Both the position numbers and the translations under genes were made by a program. From Chloroflexota bacterium (lineage in GTDB: Bacteria > Chloroflexota > Limnocylindria > Limnocylindrales > CSP1-4): DNA of 7,051 bases. Below are positions 5,834 through 7,051 of the stretch, piece by piece. The DNA lies in NCBI GenBank assembly GCA_004298915.1, contig SCTE01000407.1:1-7051 (forward strand). Direction: 5' to 3'. Below the pieces are notes generated by a model. It was given only the letters and a program-made list of their open reading frames with translations, was not told the DNA's origin and ran no database searches. Within the stretch, counting starts at the first letter, position 1; each line of letters starts with the position of its first letter.

Positions 5834-7051
5834 ATGGCGTCGGATCGAAGCCCGATCGTTGTCTGGTTCCGCCGGGACCTGCGGCTTGATGACCATCCCG
5901 CCCTGCGTCATGCGGCGGAGTCGGGTCGCCCGATCGTGCCGCTCGTCGTGCTCGACGCGAGGCTTGCGTCCTCGCCGTCCATCGGAGCGCGCCGCCGGGA
6001 GCGCTATGGGGCCGCCGTCGTTGCGCTTGATCGCGACCTGCGACGCATCGGTGGCCGCCTGATCGTGCGGCGGGGCGACCCTCGGGCCGTCGTCCCGGCC
6101 TTCGTCGCGGAGGTCGGGGCGGACGCGCTGTACGCGACCCGCGACGTCACACCCTATGCCGTCGGCCGCGACGAGGCGATCGGGTCCGTGACACCCATCC
6201 ACCTCTTCAATGGTGGGCTCATCGTGGAACCCGAGACGACCGGGCACGTGCAGGTCTTCACGCCGTTCTACCGGCGATGGGGCGCCATCGCATGGGGGGA
6301 GCCCTTGCGGGCGCCAACCAGGCTCCACGTCCCGGATGGCGTCGTCAGCGAGGATCTCCCTCCGTCGCCTCCGATGGGCGGTCCCGAGGCGCTCGTCCGG
6401 CTTCGGACTTTTGCGCGACACGGGTCCGCCCGCTACGAGTCGGATCGGCACCGGCTCGACCTCGACGGGACGAGTGGCCTCTCGGCCGACCTTCACTTCG
6501 GCACGCTCTCCGCTCGACGGGCCGTGACCAAGGTCGAATCGGTCGCCTTTGCGCGCCAACTGGCATGGCGCGACTGGGCACACCACCTGGCGTGGTACGA
6601 CCGCAACGCATCGTCGATCCGCGCCGACGGCACCGAACCGGAAGTCAGGTGGCGCACCGACGGCGACGGGGTCGACGCATGGCGCGAAGGGCGGACCGGC
6701 TATCCGACGGTCGACGCGGCGATGCGCCAGCTGTTGGCGACCGGGACGATGCACAACCGGGCACGCATGATCGTCGGCTCGTTCCTTACCAAGGACCTGC
6801 TCGTGGACTGGCGCGTGGGCGAAGCGCACTTCCTTCGGCATCTGGTCGATGCCGACGTCGCCAACAACCGGCTCGGATGGCGCTGGGTGGCAGGCGTGGG
6901 TCCAGACGCCGCCCCGTTCGTCCGCGTCCTCAACCCTTCGCTCCAGGGCGAGCGCTTCGATCCTGCGGGAACCTGGACCCGCTGCTGGGTCCCGGAAGTC
7001 GCGCATCTATCGGCTGCGACCATCCATCGGCCCTGGCTCGCTGCGAGTGGC
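5834..7051 (+). CDS. phr: Deoxyribodipyrimidine photolyase (class I family), 3' end cut by the window
   Basis: The 406 visible codons, open to the right edge, encode a photolyase/cryptochrome protein; full members are usually about 430-480 residues. Residues 8-130 are the antenna-binding alpha/beta domain (VVWFRRDLRLDDHPAL). The FAD-binding helical domain begins near 190. Recognisable parts are DGTSGLS (211-217), QLAWRDW (242-248), WREGRTGYPTVDAAMRQL (283-300), MHNRARM (306-312), KDLLVDWRVGE (320-330), NNRLGWRW (344-351) and FDPAGTW (375-381). By alignment with E. coli photolyase from memory, the Trp electron-transfer triad is kept (W349, W326, W273), as are the FAD Asn (N345) and lesion-contact Trp residues (W245, W351). 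The E274 equivalent is Q242, the W338 equivalent is T305, and the Arg of TSRLS is G215. CPD repair is the likely role. No Shine-Dalgarno is evident, so translation is probably coupled to carH. Confidence 0.94.
   Translation, partial: MASDRSPIVVWFRRDLRLDDHPALRHAAESGRPIVPLVVLDARLASSPSIGARRRERYGAAVVALDRDLRRIGGRLIVRRGDPRAVVPAFVAEVGADALYATRDVTPYAVGRDEAIGSVTPIHLFNGGLIVEPETTGHVQVFTPFYRRWGAIAWGEPLRAPTRLHVPDGVVSEDLPPSPPMGGPEALVRLRTFARHGSARYESDRHRLDLDGTSGLSADLHFGTLSARRAVTKVESVAFARQLAWRDWAHHLAWYDRNASSIRADGTEPEVRWRTDGDGVDAWREGRTGYPTVDAAMRQLLATGTMHNRARMIVGSFLTKDLLVDWRVGEAHFLRHLVDADVANNRLGWRWVAGVGPDAAPFVRVLNPSLQGERFDPAGTWTRCWVPEVAHLSAATIHRPWLAASG

Noticed and set aside
5588..7006. Long open minus-strand frame (472 codons) opposite carH and photolyase
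   Set aside because: It is antisense to two genes with clear family motifs. Its translation is low-complexity, rich in Arg, Asp and Gly, and resembles no known domain; such frames are common in GC-rich DNA.

Overview
The window is high-GC DNA (roughly two-thirds G+C, strong G/C bias at third codon positions) with compact, mostly coupled genes. A heliorhodopsin, a B12-type light repressor and a secreted single-anchor surface protein together suggest a monoderm, heterotrophic bacterium, most likely Chloroflexota or Actinomycetota. The sequence alone does not separate these two.

Layout. Positions 2-34 hold the last codons of an upstream gene, followed by a strong GC hairpin (59-89). A glutamine-synthetase-family ligase (124-1518, +) follows; it lacks the ammonium-site signature of true glutamine synthetase and looks like a gamma-glutamyl-amine ligase. 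A bidirectional terminator (1544-1572) separates it from three convergent minus-strand genes. In transcription order these are a secreted, membrane-anchored DUF4397 protein (4779-3949), an SRPBCC/NAD(P)-epimerase fusion (3862-2435) and a heliorhodopsin (2411-1599) whose start sits next to the stop of the fusion gene. Divergent from them, on the plus strand, are a MerR-type cobalamin-binding photoreceptor of the CarH/LitR family (4958-5827) and, 6 nt later, a class I photolyase/cryptochrome-family gene (5834 onward) that runs off the right edge.

The key element is the 178-nt divergent intergenic region (4780-4957). It carries three tandem 11-bp repeats of the form nnTnnACAnnn on the minus strand (4886-4854), the arrangement I recall for CarH operators. 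They lie immediately downstream of a TTGACA-18-TAATGT promoter that would drive the minus-strand genes. A second pair of 11-bp-phased TnnACA sites (4946-4967) overlaps an extended -10 element and the start codon of the carH gene itself. The simplest model is a light-derepressed divergon: in the dark, adenosylcobalamin-bound CarH shuts off both promoters; light releases carH-photolyase in one direction and DUF4397-SRPBCC/SDR-heliorhodopsin in the other. This would place a heliorhodopsin under the control of a second, unrelated photoreceptor. The glutamine-synthetase-family gene shows no such operator and converges on the heliorhodopsin gene. No RNA genes, CRISPR arrays or mobile elements were seen.
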